Made by a program: the position numbers and the translations under genes | Notes under the pieces: model-generated | Databases searched by the model: none | Seen by the model: the letters and a program-made list of their open reading frames with translations, nothing else | Told to the model about the DNA's origin: nothing | Shown here: one piece after another, positions 19,639 to 29,540 of the stretch | How the letters are laid out: the number at the start of each line of letters is the position of its first letter | Position numbering within the stretch: position 1 is the first letter of the stretch | Source: Leifsonia xyli subsp. cynodontis DSM 46306 | GTDB lineage: Bacteria > Actinomycetota > Actinomycetes > Actinomycetales > Microbacteriaceae | Length of the DNA: 64,000 nucleotides | Reading direction: 5' to 3' | Assembly (NCBI RefSeq): GCF_000470775.1 | Contig: NC_022438.1 | Location: forward strand, 1,798,001 to 1,862,000

Positions 19639-20640
19639 TCAGAGCTCGGAGGCGTCCAGCCACTTCTCGGCCGGGTGGTCCGCGAGGACACGGCGGATGG
19701 TGCCGGACTTCGAGCGCAGCACGATCGACTCCGTGCGGATGATCAAGCCCTTGCGGCGCACGCCTTCGACCAGCCCGCCGTCTGTCACACCCGTCGCGAC
19801 GAAGAAGGTGTTGCCGCCCTTGACGAGATCGTCCGCTCCGTAGACACGGTCCAGATCGAGACCGGCCGCGATGCCGGCGGCGCGCTCCGCATCGTCTTTC
19901 GGCGCGAGCTTGCCCTGCATGAAACCGCCGAGCGCCTTGATCGCGCAGGCGGTGGTGATGCCTTCCGGGCTGCCGCCGATGCCGACGCACATGTCGATGC
20001 GCGAGTCGTGACGCGCCGCGTTGATGCCGCCCGCGACATCTCCGTCGAGCATGAGGCGCGTGCCGGCTCCGGCCGCACGGATCTCCTCGATCAGGCCCTC
20101 GTGACGCGGCCGGTCGAGGACGGCGACGCGGAGCTCTCCCAACGGTTTACCTTTGGCCTTCGCGAGCTCCCGAATGTTGTCGCCGACGGACTGGGACAGA
20201 TCGACCACACCGCGGCCCTCCGGCCCGGTGACGATCTTGGACATGTAGAAGACACTGGACGCGTCGAGCATCGTTCCACGGTCGGACACCGCGATCACCG
20301 ACAGCGCGTTCTGGCGGCCGGCCGCGGTCAGCGAGGTGCCGTCGATCGGGTCGACCGCGATGTCGCAGGCCGGGCCGCGGCCGTTGCCGACGTGCTCGCC
20401 GTTGAAGAGCATAGGCGCGTTGTCCTTCTCGCCCTCGCCGATCACGACGAGACCGTCGAAGTTGACCGTCCCGAGGAACTTGCGCATCGCGTCCACCGCC
20501 GCGCCGTCCGCCGCGTTCTTGTCGCCGCGCCCGATCCACGGCGTCGCCCGGATGGCCGCCGCCTCAGTCGCCCTCACGAGCTCCATCGCGAGGTTCCGGT
20601 CCGGGTGGAGGAAAAGGGATGCGGTGTCGGTGCTGGTCAT
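19639..20640 (-). CDS. glpX: Class II fructose-1,6-bisphosphatase (GlpX)
   Basis: Gluconeogenic phosphatase, 333 residues from the ATG at 20640 (GGAGGA upstream). The longer upstream frame is not conserved. Metal and substrate motifs are intact: TPWIGRGDKNAADGAAVDAM, VIGEGEKDNAPML, AVDPIDGTSLTAAGRQNALS and CVGIGGSPEGITTA. It is divergent from fba, placing two reversible steps of the fructose bisphosphate node side by side; a shared 200-base regulatory region lies between them. Confidence 0.95.
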   Translation of the reverse strand: MTSTDTASLFLHPDRNLAMELVRATEAAAIRATPWIGRGDKNAADGAAVDAMRKFLGTVNFDGLVVIGEGEKDNAPMLFNGEHVGNGRGPACDIAVDPIDGTSLTAAGRQNALSVIAVSDRGTMLDASSVFYMSKIVTGPEGRGVVDLSQSVGDNIRELAKAKGKPLGELRVAVLDRPRHEGLIEEIRAAGAGTRLMLDGDVAGGINAARHDSRIDMCVGIGGSPEGITTACAIKALGGFMQGKLAPKDDAERAAGIAAGLDLDRVYGADDLVKGGNTFFVATGVTDGGLVEGVRRKGLIIRTESIVLRSKSGTIRRVLADHPAEKWLDASEL

Positions 20641-20840
20641 GACGGGTCCTCCCGGACGGAATCGAACGACGGTGTCTGCGCCGCCCTCGGCGGCGCTGCC
20701 CAGTTTAGCCAGGCGGGCGCCTCGCCCGGCGGACATGCACGAACGTTCATCGCCGGCCGCCCACGCCGGCCGGACGGCTTCCAGCATCCGCCCCTCGGTA
20801 TGATGAGTCCCGTTCGACACCCCGATCCCAAGGAGCAGCT

Positions 20841-21866
20841 ATGCCCATCGCCACGCCGGACCAGTACGCGGAGATGCTCGACAGAGCGAAGGCCGGCGGG
20901 TTCGCTTACCCGGCGTTCAACGTCTCGTCCTCGTCAACGATCAATGCGGTGCTGCAGGGCCTGACCGAGGCCGGCAGCGACGGCATCATCCAGGTCACGA
21001 CCGGTGGTGCTGACTACTTCGCCGGGCAGTCGGTCAAGGCGCGCGCGACCGGTGCGCTGGCGTTCGCCCGGTTCGCCACCGAGGTCGCCAAGAACTACCC
21101 GATCACGGTCGCGCTGCACACCGACCACTGCCCGAAGAACGCGCTCGAGGACTTCGTGCTCCCGCTCATCGCCGCCTCCGAGGACGAGGTCAAGGCCGGC
21201 CGGAATCCGATCTTCCAGTCCCACATGTGGGACGGCTCGGCGGTGCCGCTGGCCGAGAACCTGGAGATCGCGCAGCAGATGATCGAGCGCACCCGGGCCA
21301 TCGACGCCATCCTCGAAGTCGAGATCGGCGTCGTCGGCGGCGAGGAGGACGGCGTCAGCCACGAGATCAACGAGCACCTGTACACCACGCTGGACGACGC
21401 GATCCGGACCGTGGAGGCCCTCGGCCTGGGCGAGAACGGCCGCTACATGGCTGCGCTCACCTTCGGCAATGTGCATGGCGTCTACAAGCCGGGCAACGTC
21501 AAACTGCGCCCGGAGCTCCTCAAGGAGATCCAGGACGGCCTCGCTGCCAAATACGGGACCAGCCCCAAACCGCTCGACCTCGTCTTCCACGGCGGCTCGG
21601 GCTCGACCGACGAGGAGATCGCGGAGGCCGTGCGCAACGGCGTCGTGAAGATGAACATCGACACCGACACACAGTACGCGTTCACCCGTTCGATCGCGGG
21701 CTACATGTTCGGGAATTACGACGGCGTCCTCAAGATCGACGGCGAGGTCGGCAACAAGAAGGTCTACGACCCGCGCGCCTGGGGCAAGGTCGCCGAGTCG
21801 GCGATGGCCGCTCGCGTCGTCGAGGCGACCCAGCAGCTGGGCAGCGCCGGACACTCCGGCAAGTAG
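20841..21866 (+). CDS. fba: Class II fructose-bisphosphate aldolase
   Basis: Zn-dependent aldolase, 341 residues, splitting fructose-1,6-bisphosphate into triose phosphates. ALHTDHCPKNALEDF carries the zinc histidine and catalytic Asp, GNVHGVYKPGNVKL a second zinc ligand, and LVFHGGSGSTDEEI plus VVKMNIDTDTQYAFT complete the site. The start ATG has AAGGAG upstream. Intact; normal size for the actinobacterial type. Confidence 0.96.
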   Translation: MPIATPDQYAEMLDRAKAGGFAYPAFNVSSSSTINAVLQGLTEAGSDGIIQVTTGGADYFAGQSVKARATGALAFARFATEVAKNYPITVALHTDHCPKNALEDFVLPLIAASEDEVKAGRNPIFQSHMWDGSAVPLAENLEIAQQMIERTRAIDAILEVEIGVVGGEEDGVSHEINEHLYTTLDDAIRTVEALGLGENGRYMAALTFGNVHGVYKPGNVKLRPELLKEIQDGLAAKYGTSPKPLDLVFHGGSGSTDEEIAEAVRNGVVKMNIDTDTQYAFTRSIAGYMFGNYDGVLKIDGEVGNKKVYDPRAWGKVAESAMAARVVEATQQLGSAGHSGK

Positions 21867-21897
21867 GCAGAGACCGACATCGCGGGGAGGCGGCCGC

Positions 21898-22542
21898 ATG
21901 GCCGAGGAGGAACAGCAGCCAGACGAGCGTCCGCGACCGAAGTTCGGCGAGCTGGCGCCGCCGGGCTGGTCCTGGAGTCCCCCGGAGGACGTCGGCCGCC
22001 TCGACACCGCACGCCGCAGTCCGGCGGCCTCGGAGAGTCTGGACGCCGACGTGTACGAGAACGGACAGCCCGGCGCACCCGCGCGGACGGAGGACCACCG
22101 GGCCGAGCCTCCCGAGCGGCGCTCGCCGTACTCGCCCCCGCCGCAGGCCGATGCGCCGCGCTGGAACCTCGCCGCGACGATCGCGCTCCTGATCGTCGGC
22201 CTCGTCGGGATGATCTCCTCCATCGGGACCTTGCAGGCCCTTCCCTCAAGCATACGGCTCCTGCACACCACCCAGCAGCTCGGCGACTTCCACCCCGCCG
22301 ATTCGGTCGGCGCGCTCATCGCGACCGGCTCGATCGTGATGGCCGGTCTGTGGTTCCTCTCCGCCGGGCTCTCGGTCTGGCTGCTCCTCCGGAAGAGACT
22401 CGCGTTCTACCCGCCGATCGTCGCGGGCGTCGTCACCCTCATCGCCCTCTTCGTGATCGCCGGCGCCGTCATCGCCACCGACCCGGCGCTGCTCGACTAC
22501 GGCAGAGTCACCCCCGGCCCGGCAGGCACGCCGACGCCCTGA
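21898..22542 (+). CDS. Membrane protein with disordered N-terminus
   Basis: 214 residues. An acidic, Pro-rich cytoplasmic N-terminus (1-85) contains PKFGELAPPGWSW, a motif I associate with Microbacteriaceae membrane proteins (possibly the DUF6264 group, not verified). Three or four hydrophobic segments follow: about 91-112, 138-163 and 168-192. It starts 31 bases after fba on the same strand, so they may share a transcript. No function can be given. Confidence 0.7.
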   Translation: MAEEEQQPDERPRPKFGELAPPGWSWSPPEDVGRLDTARRSPAASESLDADVYENGQPGAPARTEDHRAEPPERRSPYSPPPQADAPRWNLAATIALLIVGLVGMISSIGTLQALPSSIRLLHTTQQLGDFHPADSVGALIATGSIVMAGLWFLSAGLSVWLLLRKRLAFYPPIVAGVVTLIALFVIAGAVIATDPALLDYGRVTPGPAGTPTP

Positions 22543-22587
22543 GGCCGAGGTGACGCTCCGGAGCACGCCGCCCAGACCCAGGACCGG

Positions 22588-22623
22588 GTGGGCGTGGGAA
22601 GAGGAGGCCCCTTCCCACGCCAC
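22588..22623. terminator. Terminator hairpin between convergent genes
   Basis: GTGGGCGTGGGAAG and CTTCCCACGCCAC form a stem of about 13 pairs with a nine-base loop, between the membrane-protein gene and the convergent NmrA-type gene. It probably serves both strands. Confidence 0.65.
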
Positions 22624-22627
22624 CTGA

Positions 22628-23497
22628 TCAGGCCACGGCCCCCGTGCGCGCATCGGCAAGCCCCTGGGCGAGCGGCGTCGTCGGCCGGCCGATCAGCTCG
22701 GACAGCGTGGACGTCACCTCTGCGAACCCGCCATTCCGGATGTCGCCGTCAAGCGCGACCACGAAGCCCGCGCTCCCTTCGTCGAGACCTACGCCGAGAA
22801 GGATCTGCCGGTACTCTTCCGACGTCACCGGCCGGTACACGATCTCCCGCCCGAGCAGGTCGCTAGCGACCGCGGCCAGTTCGGCGAACGTCCACGCGAC
22901 ATCCCCGGTGAGTTCGTAGACAGCACCCTCGTGCCCCTCGGTGGTCAGCACCACCGCGGCGGCTTCGGCGTAGTCCCTGCGGGGTGCGCTCGCGATGAGG
23001 CCGGCACCCACGCTGGCGACGATCTCTCCGGTCGCAGCCGCGATGCCGAGCTGATCCGCGTAGCTATCCGTGTACAAGTTGTTGCGCAGGATGGTCACGG
23101 GCAGCCCCGACTCCGCGAGCAGTCGCTCCGTCGCGGCGTGCTCGGGCGCGAGCACCAGGTCCGCTTCGGTCGCGTGCGGAGCGCTCGTGTAGACAAGACG
23201 CCCGACGCCTGCCCGCTTGGCCGCCTCGATCGCATTCCTGTGCTGCCGCACGCGCTGACCGATCTCCGAACTGGAGACGAGCAGCATCGCGTCAGCGCCG
23301 GCGAACGCGGGTTCCAGCGTCTCGGGCTTGTCGAAGTCGATCACAGCGGTTTGGATGTCCTGGGCGGCGAGCAGAGCCAGACGCTCGGCACTGCGGCCGA
23401 GCGCGCGGATGCTGTCGGCGGGGACACTGCGTTCACGCAGAGCTTCCACGGTCAGGCGGCCCAGGCGGCCGGTCGCTCCGGTGACAACGATAGTCAT
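22628..23497 (-). CDS. NmrA/QOR2-type NAD(P)-binding reductase
   Basis: 289 residues from the ATG at 23497 (AAAGGA upstream). The Rossmann motif VVTGATGRLGRLTVEAL opens the protein. LVYTSAPHA, ILRNNLYTDSYAD and APRRDYAEAAAVVL resemble the quinone oxidoreductase 2 (YtfG) group of atypical short-chain dehydrogenases. It is transcribed divergently from an HxlR regulator, a pairing usual for stress-induced quinone or aldehyde detoxification; that regulator probably controls it from the 95-base AT-rich gap between them. Confidence 0.85.
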   Translation of the reverse strand: MTIVVTGATGRLGRLTVEALRERSVPADSIRALGRSAERLALLAAQDIQTAVIDFDKPETLEPAFAGADAMLLVSSSEIGQRVRQHRNAIEAAKRAGVGRLVYTSAPHATEADLVLAPEHAATERLLAESGLPVTILRNNLYTDSYADQLGIAAATGEIVASVGAGLIASAPRRDYAEAAAVVLTTEGHEGAVYELTGDVAWTFAELAAVASDLLGREIVYRPVTSEEYRQILLGVGLDEGSAGFVVALDGDIRNGGFAEVTSTLSELIGRPTTPLAQGLADARTGAVA

Positions 23498-23591
23498 AGT
23501 GGTTTTCCTTTCGGTTGGTGAACGATGCCAACCGGTATTCTGACGCAAAACTTCCCCAATGAAGGAACCCACTTTTTGGTAAGTTAATAAC

Positions 23592-24044
23592 GTGGACATC
23601 AGAAATCCGCCATCCGGCGGCTTAGGCTTCACCGACGGCGTGCTGCCCGCGACGTGCCCCTCCCGCATCGTGCTCACCCATGTGACAAGCACCTGGGGCG
23701 TGCTCGTCCTCGTCGCGCTCTCGCGGAGCAGCCTGCGCTGGGGCGAGCTGCGCCGCACCGTCCAGGGCGTCAGCGAGAAGATGCTCGCGCAGACGCTGCG
23801 CACCCTCGAAAAGGACGGCTTCGTGCTCCGCACCGCCCAGCCGAGCGTCCCGCCGCGTGTCGACTACAGCCTCACCGAGCGCGGGCACGAGCTGACCGGC
23901 CGCCTACTCCCCCTCGTGGACTGGATCGCGGGCAACGCAGACGACATCCTCTCCGGCGAGCACCCCGCAGAACCCGCACGGCTTGGCATCACGACCGGCC
24001 CGGCGTCCGCGAGCGGCGGCGACGGCGACGAGGACCCCCTGTAG
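23592..24044 (+). CDS. HxlR-family winged-helix regulator
   Basis: 150 residues from a GTG at 23592. The HxlR pattern is clear: CPSRIVLTHVTSTWGVLVLVAL (conserved Cys near the N-terminus, then Trp-containing helix), LRWGELRRTVQGVSEKMLAQTLRTLEKDGFV (HTH) and PRVDYSLTERGHEL (wing). The single cysteine may be a redox or electrophile sensor, as in other HxlR/DUF24 proteins. It is divergent from the NmrA-type reductase gene, its likely target. The C-terminal 25 residues are low complexity. Confidence 0.9.
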   Translation: MDIRNPPSGGLGFTDGVLPATCPSRIVLTHVTSTWGVLVLVALSRSSLRWGELRRTVQGVSEKMLAQTLRTLEKDGFVLRTAQPSVPPRVDYSLTERGHELTGRLLPLVDWIAGNADDILSGEHPAEPARLGITTGPASASGGDGDEDPL

Positions 24045-24341
24045 GCCTCGCCGTGGCCCACCCTGGCCGCGGACGACACCGGCGGCCACGCGGCGGATCG
24101 CCTCGGCGACCGTCTCCCTCCGCCTCGCCTCGATGCTCGCCACGGACGAGTCCATAGCCCCGCAGGCGAGCACGGCCGCCGCCCGCCACCGCGGACCCCG
24201 CCTGCCCCCCTCGTCCGGCGTCCGGGCAAGCCGTTGCTCCAGCACCGCGTCCGTCATCTCACGAAACACAAAATTCATTTTTTGAAAGTCTTCGTTCTAG
24301 ATTTCTTAGAGACCTTGATAGGGCGGAAGATCGGAAGAAGA
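24045..24341. other. Gap with no supported gene
   Basis: The first ~180 bases are GC-rich with overlapping open frames on both strands, none with recognisable similarity. The last ~80 bases (from about 24260) are markedly AT-rich (CAAAATTCATTTTTTGAAAG) and probably hold the promoter of the following Dit1/PvcA-like gene. Confidence 0.5.
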
Positions 24342-25514
24342 ATGACAGACCTGGCAGCGTCGCCACCCTTGTCGGACACCGATTTCGCACACGTCTCGTA
24401 CACGCCAGTCGGCTGGAAAACAGACCCCTGGAAGCGTCTTGGACGCCGCACGGCGATGGCGACCGATTGACTCTCGGACACTCCCTCGCTTCGACGTGGA
24501 CCTGTTCCAGCATCGTCATGGACTGAGCGGATCCGCCTCCGCCCGAGGGTACGGCGCCTCCGCTATTCTCGAGATCCTGAACCGGCCCGAGTTTCGAAAA
24601 GGTCCCGCCGAGAACGCTCTCCATCCCTCGGGAGAAGCGCTCGGGAAGATTCAGAGGGCGTTGCGATCCGGGTCACCGATCGAGATCGTCATCCCCTCGT
24701 TCGCGGGGCGCCCACACAACCCTGCCGCCCACCGCCGGGTAAGCCCCGACCTGGGGAGAGCTCTATGCACTGCAACGCCTCAAGAACATCTCAGACGCCG
24801 TCCGCCAGACCTACACACCGGGCGTGCTCTTCACTCTCATCCTCGACGAACGCGCCTATCGTCCGTTTTACGGCTACAGCGACGATGAGGCTCTCCCCTG
24901 CGGCAGCAATCTAGAGGCACAGATCGAGCTGCTCGGCGCCCGAGGCCAGATCCGCACTGTCGACATGCAGGACCTGATGACGGCTCGGAAACGGGACCTC
25001 GACGCGGTGGATGCCCAAACCCGGCACGAGATCGCTGTCGCTTGGGAATCGGGCCGGATCGCCCAAAAGGACGATCTCATCCGAGCGCTGCGCCAAGGAA
25101 CAGAGACTACAGCGATCTCCGCCTCCCTGATCGAGCTCTACAAGAGTGGGAAGCACCGAGAAATCGACCTCGAACGATTCTTCGCCGAGGCTGACGCCGT
25201 CATGCAGTTCCGCGCCGAACGGACCGCGTTTGAGTACGCCGTCTTGATGGACAAGCTCCGGAAGGTAAACCTCATCGGGTCGTATTTCTTCGATGCAATC
25301 CGCGGCACAGTCCACCCGAAGCCAGGACAGTATTCCCCCCGCATGGCCGACCCGCGGACGCTCATCTCCCCCCTGGCACGGCGTCGCCGTCGAAGAGCCC
25401 GACGGCGGCATCGTCACACAGTACGAAGCAGCCATTTACCAGGACTTCGAGGAATACACGGCCGTCTTCCTCCAGGGGGACGAAGCCCCGTTCTATTACA
25501 CGAGACGCCGGTGA
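24342..25514 (+). pseudogene. Dit1/PvcA-type isocyanide (isonitrile) synthase-like gene, frameshifted
   Basis: Reconstructed across frames, the product is about 390 residues. It has a probable start at 24342 (GGAAGAAG before ATG, MTDLAASPPLSDTDFAHVSY), then IEIVIPSFAGRPHNPAAHRR, ELYALQRLKNISDAVRQTY, TPGVLFTLILDERAYRPFYG, FFDAIRGTVHPKPGQYSPRM, SPWHGVAVEEPDGG and YQDFEEYTAVFLQ. The order PSF-x-P-HNP, Y-TPG, VHP and PWHGV is the Dit1/PvcA pattern; known members make isonitriles from Tyr or Trp with ribulose-5-phosphate. Breaks: one in about 24430-24470, one extra base at about 24759 and one extra C in a C6 run at about 25370. GC is lower than neighbours, suggesting transfer. The family call is from memory of motifs and is the least certain part. 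Confidence 0.6.
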
Positions 25515-26749
25515 CATCAAAGCCGGGTCGAGCGTCGCTCGCCGCGTTGGCGGTCGCCCAGACGCTGGGGACGGCCGCCGCCGGCATCTCGCTCACCGCG
25601 AGCGCGCTCACCGTGACGAACATGTTGGGATCGCCGACTTTCGCGGGCCTCGCCCAGAGCGCGACCATCGTGGGGGCGGGAGCGCTGGCCTTCCCCGTCT
25701 CGCGGTTCGCCACCCGTCGGGACCGCTCGGCATCGCTGCGATTCGCGTACACGGTCGCCTCCGCCGGCAGCGCCCTCGCGGCTCTCGGCGCGGCCGTGGG
25801 TGCGCTGGCCGTCTTCCTCCTGGGGATGGCCGGAGCGGGAAGCGGCACCGTAGCCGGGCTGGCGCTTCGCTTCGCCGCCGCCGACCTCGCTCCGGACCCC
25901 GCCAAACGGCCGCGCTACATCGCGCTGATCCTGTGGACGGCCAGCATCGGGAGTCTCATCGGCCCGCCGCTCACGGCGTTCTCCACGCGAAGCGGGCTCT
26001 CCTCCGGGCCGTTCCTTCTCATCGCCTCGCTCTACGGTCTGTCGGTCCTGGTCGTGTCGCTGGCCCGCCTGCCGCCACCCGGCTCGCCGACGGTCGCGGC
26101 GCAGCGACAGACGCCTGTGTGCTCTGTCGGGCAGCGCAGGCCGCTCGCCGCCCGGGTCGCGATCACCGTCTCGACATCGGGCCATATGGCGATGACCGCG
26201 CTCATGGGCTTGGCTCCGATCTTCCTCGACGACGCCGGTGTCAGCGCAGAAGGGATCGGCGCAATCATGAGCGCGCATCTCGTGGGGATGTATGTCGCCA
26301 GCCCGGTCTTCAGCGCCGTCGTAAGAGCGATCGGCCCTCGCGCCGCCTCGGCGATCGCACTGGCGTCGACGCTGAGCTCCTGCGCGGTGCTCGGGATCGG
26401 CCTCAGCTCACCGGTCGGGTTCGGCATCGGTCTCACGGTTCTGGGGCTCGGCTGGTCGCTGGGGATGATCGCCAGTTCGGCGGCGCTCGCCTCCGGTCCT
26501 GCCGACGGGCGGCTGCGAACGCAGGGCTTCGCCGACACACTTCTCACGGTCGGCGCCGGGGCCGCCAGCGTGCTCGGCGGGCTCATGGCCGGGTTGGCCG
26601 GGTATCCGGCGCTGGTCGCGCTCGTCGCCGTGGGCGTGACGATCGCACTCGCGGCGCTCGGGCTCGACATCGCCCGAGTCGGCGCAGCAGGCTCGCCGGA
26701 GACGGCGCGACCGGGCACGAACACCCCTCCTGCTCCCCGAGAGAGATGA
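25511..26749 (+). CDS. MFS transporter coupled to the Dit1/PvcA-like gene
   Basis: 412 residues from a GTG at 25511 that overlaps the preceding stop as GTGA, so the two were made as one operon. Twelve hydrophobic segments are apparent, with a basic loop after helix 2 (FATRRDRSASLRFAY) and a second half opening GHMAMTALMGLAPIFLDDAG. It is not closely like the DHA1/DHA2 drug exporters; a YcaD/metabolite-exporter-like MFS is possible. The context suggests export or uptake of the product of the upstream enzyme. The gene itself is open throughout. Confidence 0.8.
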   Translation: MTSKPGRASLAALAVAQTLGTAAAGISLTASALTVTNMLGSPTFAGLAQSATIVGAGALAFPVSRFATRRDRSASLRFAYTVASAGSALAALGAAVGALAVFLLGMAGAGSGTVAGLALRFAAADLAPDPAKRPRYIALILWTASIGSLIGPPLTAFSTRSGLSSGPFLLIASLYGLSVLVVSLARLPPPGSPTVAAQRQTPVCSVGQRRPLAARVAITVSTSGHMAMTALMGLAPIFLDDAGVSAEGIGAIMSAHLVGMYVASPVFSAVVRAIGPRAASAIALASTLSSCAVLGIGLSSPVGFGIGLTVLGLGWSLGMIASSAALASGPADGRLRTQGFADTLLTVGAGAASVLGGLMAGLAGYPALVALVAVGVTIALAALGLDIARVGAAGSPETARPGTNTPPAPRER

Positions 26750-26756
26750 TGGAAAC

Positions 26757-26799
26757 AGAGGAGAATCCGGCAAAGAAGACCCTCGTTCTCCTCTTTTTT
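26757..26799 (+). terminator. Rho-independent terminator
   Basis: AGAGGAGAA (26757-26765) pairs with TTCTCCTCT (26786-26794) and runs into a T-tract to 26799, just after the MFS stop. It also precedes the convergent ispH end. Confidence 0.75.
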
Positions 26800-26865
26800 C
26801 CTGCTGCCAAGCGGCATGCCGTCCCTCAACGCCTCCTTTTCCAGCGCCCCTCGCAGCGCAACGCC

Positions 26866-27936
26866 TCAGCGCCGCCCGCCCAGCGCCCGCCCGTCCGGCT
26901 TACCCGCAAGGTCCTTCCGCAGCTCCTTCGGCAGCGAGAACATCAGGTCTTCCTCCGCTGTCTTGACCTCCTGCACATCGGCGTAGCCGGCGCCCGCGAG
27001 GTCGGCGAGCACCTCCTGCACCAGTACCTCCGGCACCGACGCGCCGCTGGTCACCCCGACGGTCTCGACGCCGTCGAGCCACTCCTGGCGGATCTCGCTC
27101 GCGTAGTCCACACGATAGGCCGCCTTCGCGCCGTACTCCAGAGCGACCTCCACGAGGCGCACGGAGTTGGAGGAGTTGGCCGAACCGACGACAATGACGA
27201 GATCGGCGCTCTGGGCGACTTTCTTGATCGCGACCTGGCGGTTCTGGGTGGCGTAGCAGATGTCGTCGCTGGGCGGGTTGTGCAGGTTCGTGAAGCGTTC
27301 TCGCAGGCGGCGCACGGTCTCCATCGTCTCGTCCACCGAGAGGGTGGTCTGAGAGAGCCAGACGACCCTGTCGGGGTCCTCGACCTCGATCGTGTCGACC
27401 TCGTCCGGGCTGTTCACAAGGGTGACGCGCTCGGGGGCGTGGCCCGCGGTGCCCTCGACCTCCTCGTGGCCCTCGTGGCCGATCAGGAGGATCTCGAAGT
27501 CGTCACGCGCGAACCGGACAGCCTCGCGATGCACCTTGGTCACCAGCGGGCACGTCGCGTCGATCGCGCGCAGCCCTCGGTCCGCAGCAGCGGCGACGAC
27601 CGCGGGCGAGACACCGTGAGCCGAGAACACGACGTGCGCGCCCTCCGGAACCTCGTCCACCTCGTCCACGAAGATCGCGCCCTGCTGCTCCAGTTCGGAG
27701 ACGACATGGATGTTGTGGACGATCTGCTTGCGCACGTAAACCGGCGCTCCGTAGCGTTCGAGCGCCTTCTCGACGGCGATGACCGCGCGGTCCACACCGG
27801 CGCAGTAGCCACGGGGGGCGGCCAGCAAGACCCGCTTCTGTCCCCGGACCGGGATATCCTGAAGCCGGCCGCGCGCACCCGCTTCCCGCCGGAGGGGGAT
27901 GCGGGGCATGGGGAGGCTGATGGTCGCGTCGCTCAC
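26866..27936 (-). CDS. ispH: 4-hydroxy-3-methylbut-2-enyl diphosphate reductase
   Basis: Last enzyme of the MEP isoprenoid pathway, a [4Fe-4S] (3Fe-4S) enzyme of 356 residues from a GTG at 27936; an ATG at 27909 is the alternative start. Cluster cysteines are in [27 protein letters not shown] and [11 protein letters not shown]; the catalytic Glu region and [17 protein letters not shown] are intact. It is divergent from xseA with only about 50 bases between starts, so promoters must overlap. Confidence 0.95.
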   Translation of the reverse strand: MSDATISLPMPRIPLRREAGARGRLQDIPVRGQKRVLLAAPRGYCAGVDRAVIAVEKALERYGAPVYVRKQIVHNIHVVSELEQQGAIFVDEVDEVPEGAHVVFSAHGVSPAVVAAAADRGLRAIDATCPLVTKVHREAVRFARDDFEILLIGHEGHEEVEGTAGHAPERVTLVNSPDEVDTIEVEDPDRVVWLSQTTLSVDETMETVRRLRERFTNLHNPPSDDICYATQNRQVAIKKVAQSADLVIVVGSANSSNSVRLVEVALEYGAKAAYRVDYASEIRQEWLDGVETVGVTSGASVPEVLVQEVLADLAGAGYADVQEVKTAEEDLMFSLPKELRKDLAGKPDGRALGGRR

Positions 27937-27985
27937 CCTTCGATCGTACGCGGCGAGCGCTGAGGAACGGATGAGAGGAACGCGA

Positions 27986-29278
27986 GTGACGGAGACGGCG
28001 AGCGCGCCCCGGATGACCCCCGGACCTCCCACTCTCGACGATCCGTGGCCGGTCGCGCTGCTGGCATCGAAGATCCGCGGCTGGATCGAGCGACTGGGCA
28101 CCGCGTGGGTCGAGGGCGAGATCACCCAGTGGGGCGTCTCCGGGGGCAACGTCTACGGCAAGCTGAAGGATCTGAACGAGGACGCCACCGTCGGTTTCAC
28201 GATCTGGTCCTCCGTCAAAGCTCGCATCCCCGCCGATCTGGGTCAGGGCGACCGCGTGATCGCCGCGGTCAAGCCGAACTACTGGCTCAAGGGCGGGACG
28301 CTCACTATGCAGGTCTCCGATATGCGCCACGTCGGCCTCGGCGACCTCCTCGAGCGGCTGGAGCGGCTGCGCGCGCAACTGCGCGCGGAGGGGCTCTTCC
28401 GCCCCGAGCGCAAGAAGCGCCTCCCGTTCCTCCCGCACACCATCGGGCTCGTCACCGGGAAGGACTCGGACGCCGAGAAGGATGTGCTTCGCAACGCCCA
28501 GCTGCGCTGGCCGCAGGTGCGCTTCCGCACCGTGTACGCCGCCGTTCAGGGCGACCGGACGGTCCCGGAGGTGACAGCGGCCCTCCGGGAGCTGGACGCC
28601 GACCCCGAGGTCGAGGTCATCGTCGTCGCCCGCGGCGGCGGCGACTTCCAAAACCTCCTCGGTTTCAGCGACGAGTCCCTGGTCCGCGCGGCGGCCGGCC
28701 TCAGCACGCCGCTGGTCAGCGCCATCGGTCATGAGGCCGACCGGCCATTGCTCGACGAGGTGGCCGATCTGCGCGCGTCCACTCCCACCGACGCCGCCAA
28801 ACGGGTCGTCCCGGACGTCGCCGAAGAGCTCGTCCGGGTCCACCAGGCCCGCGCCCGGATCGGGACGCGGCTCACGCACATCATCCGGCACGAGATCGAC
28901 CGCATCGGGAACCTCAGGAGCCGCCCCGCCCTCGCCTCCGGGTCCTGGATCGTGGATTCCCGCGCCGAGGATCTGACGCGCTTCGTGGCCCGCGGAGCCG
29001 AACTCGTGCAGCGCTGCGTCGACCACGAGGCCGCCCGGGTGGCCGAGCTCGGCGGACAGCTGCGCGCGCTGAGCCCGCAAGCGACGCTGGAGCGCGGGTA
29101 CGCGATCGTGCAGAATGCGGCGGGCCGTGTCGTCGCGGCGCCGGAGGAGGCGCCGGCGGGAACGGAACTGCGGATCACCGTCTCCGGCGGCGCCCTGGCC
29201 GCGACCGCCGGGAAGGCGCTCCCCTCGCCGGCGCAGGGGGCGACGAACGGCTCAGCGGCCGCCCCGCGGGGGAAATAG
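27986..29278 (+). CDS. xseA: Exodeoxyribonuclease VII large subunit
   Basis: 430 residues from a GTG at 27986 with AGAGGA seven bases upstream; earlier in-frame starts at 27899 and 27971 lack conservation. N-terminal OB-fold ([20 protein letters not shown]...), then the catalytic region with [40 protein letters not shown] and [20 protein letters not shown], and a C-terminal coiled region. With XseB it degrades single-stranded DNA to oligonucleotides. First gene of an xseA-xseB-DUF4245-carbonic anhydrase run. Confidence 0.94.
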   Translation: MTETASAPRMTPGPPTLDDPWPVALLASKIRGWIERLGTAWVEGEITQWGVSGGNVYGKLKDLNEDATVGFTIWSSVKARIPADLGQGDRVIAAVKPNYWLKGGTLTMQVSDMRHVGLGDLLERLERLRAQLRAEGLFRPERKKRLPFLPHTIGLVTGKDSDAEKDVLRNAQLRWPQVRFRTVYAAVQGDRTVPEVTAALRELDADPEVEVIVVARGGGDFQNLLGFSDESLVRAAAGLSTPLVSAIGHEADRPLLDEVADLRASTPTDAAKRVVPDVAEELVRVHQARARIGTRLTHIIRHEIDRIGNLRSRPALASGSWIVDSRAEDLTRFVARGAELVQRCVDHEAARVAELGGQLRALSPQATLERGYAIVQNAAGRVVAAPEEAPAGTELRITVSGGALAATAGKALPSPAQGATNGSAAAPRGK

Positions 29279-29279
29279 A

Positions 29280-29540
29280 ATGGATGCCATGCCCCTCTCC
29301 GATATCAGCGCGCTCGGCTACGAGGAGGCGCGCGACGAACTCGTGCGCGTCGTCACCGAGCTGGAGCAGGGCTCCGCGACCCTCGAGGAGTCCATCGCGC
29401 TCTGGGAGCGCGGCGAAGCTCTGGCCCGGCGCTGCGAGGAGTGGCTGATCGGTGCGAAGGCCCGGCTCGACGCCGCACGCGCCGGGGCCGCAGAGAGCGC
29501 GGTCGCGGCGGACAGCAGGGGAGCCGCGGACAGCGCATGA
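29280..29540 (+). CDS. xseB: Exodeoxyribonuclease VII small subunit
   Basis: 86 residues from the ATG at 29280, one base after the xseA stop. The XseB domain is clear: [20 protein letters not shown] and [20 protein letters not shown] form the two-helix small subunit, followed by an Ala-rich tail. Its stop overlaps the next start (ATGA). Confidence 0.93.
   Translation: MDAMPLSDISALGYEEARDELVRVVTELEQGSATLEESIALWERGEALARRCEEWLIGAKARLDAARAGAAESAVAADSRGAADSA

Noticed and set aside
23904-24278. A minus-strand gene (124 codons) starting near 24278
   Set aside because: The sequence is Arg/Ala/Gly-rich, overlaps the end of the HxlR gene in antisense and resembles no family.
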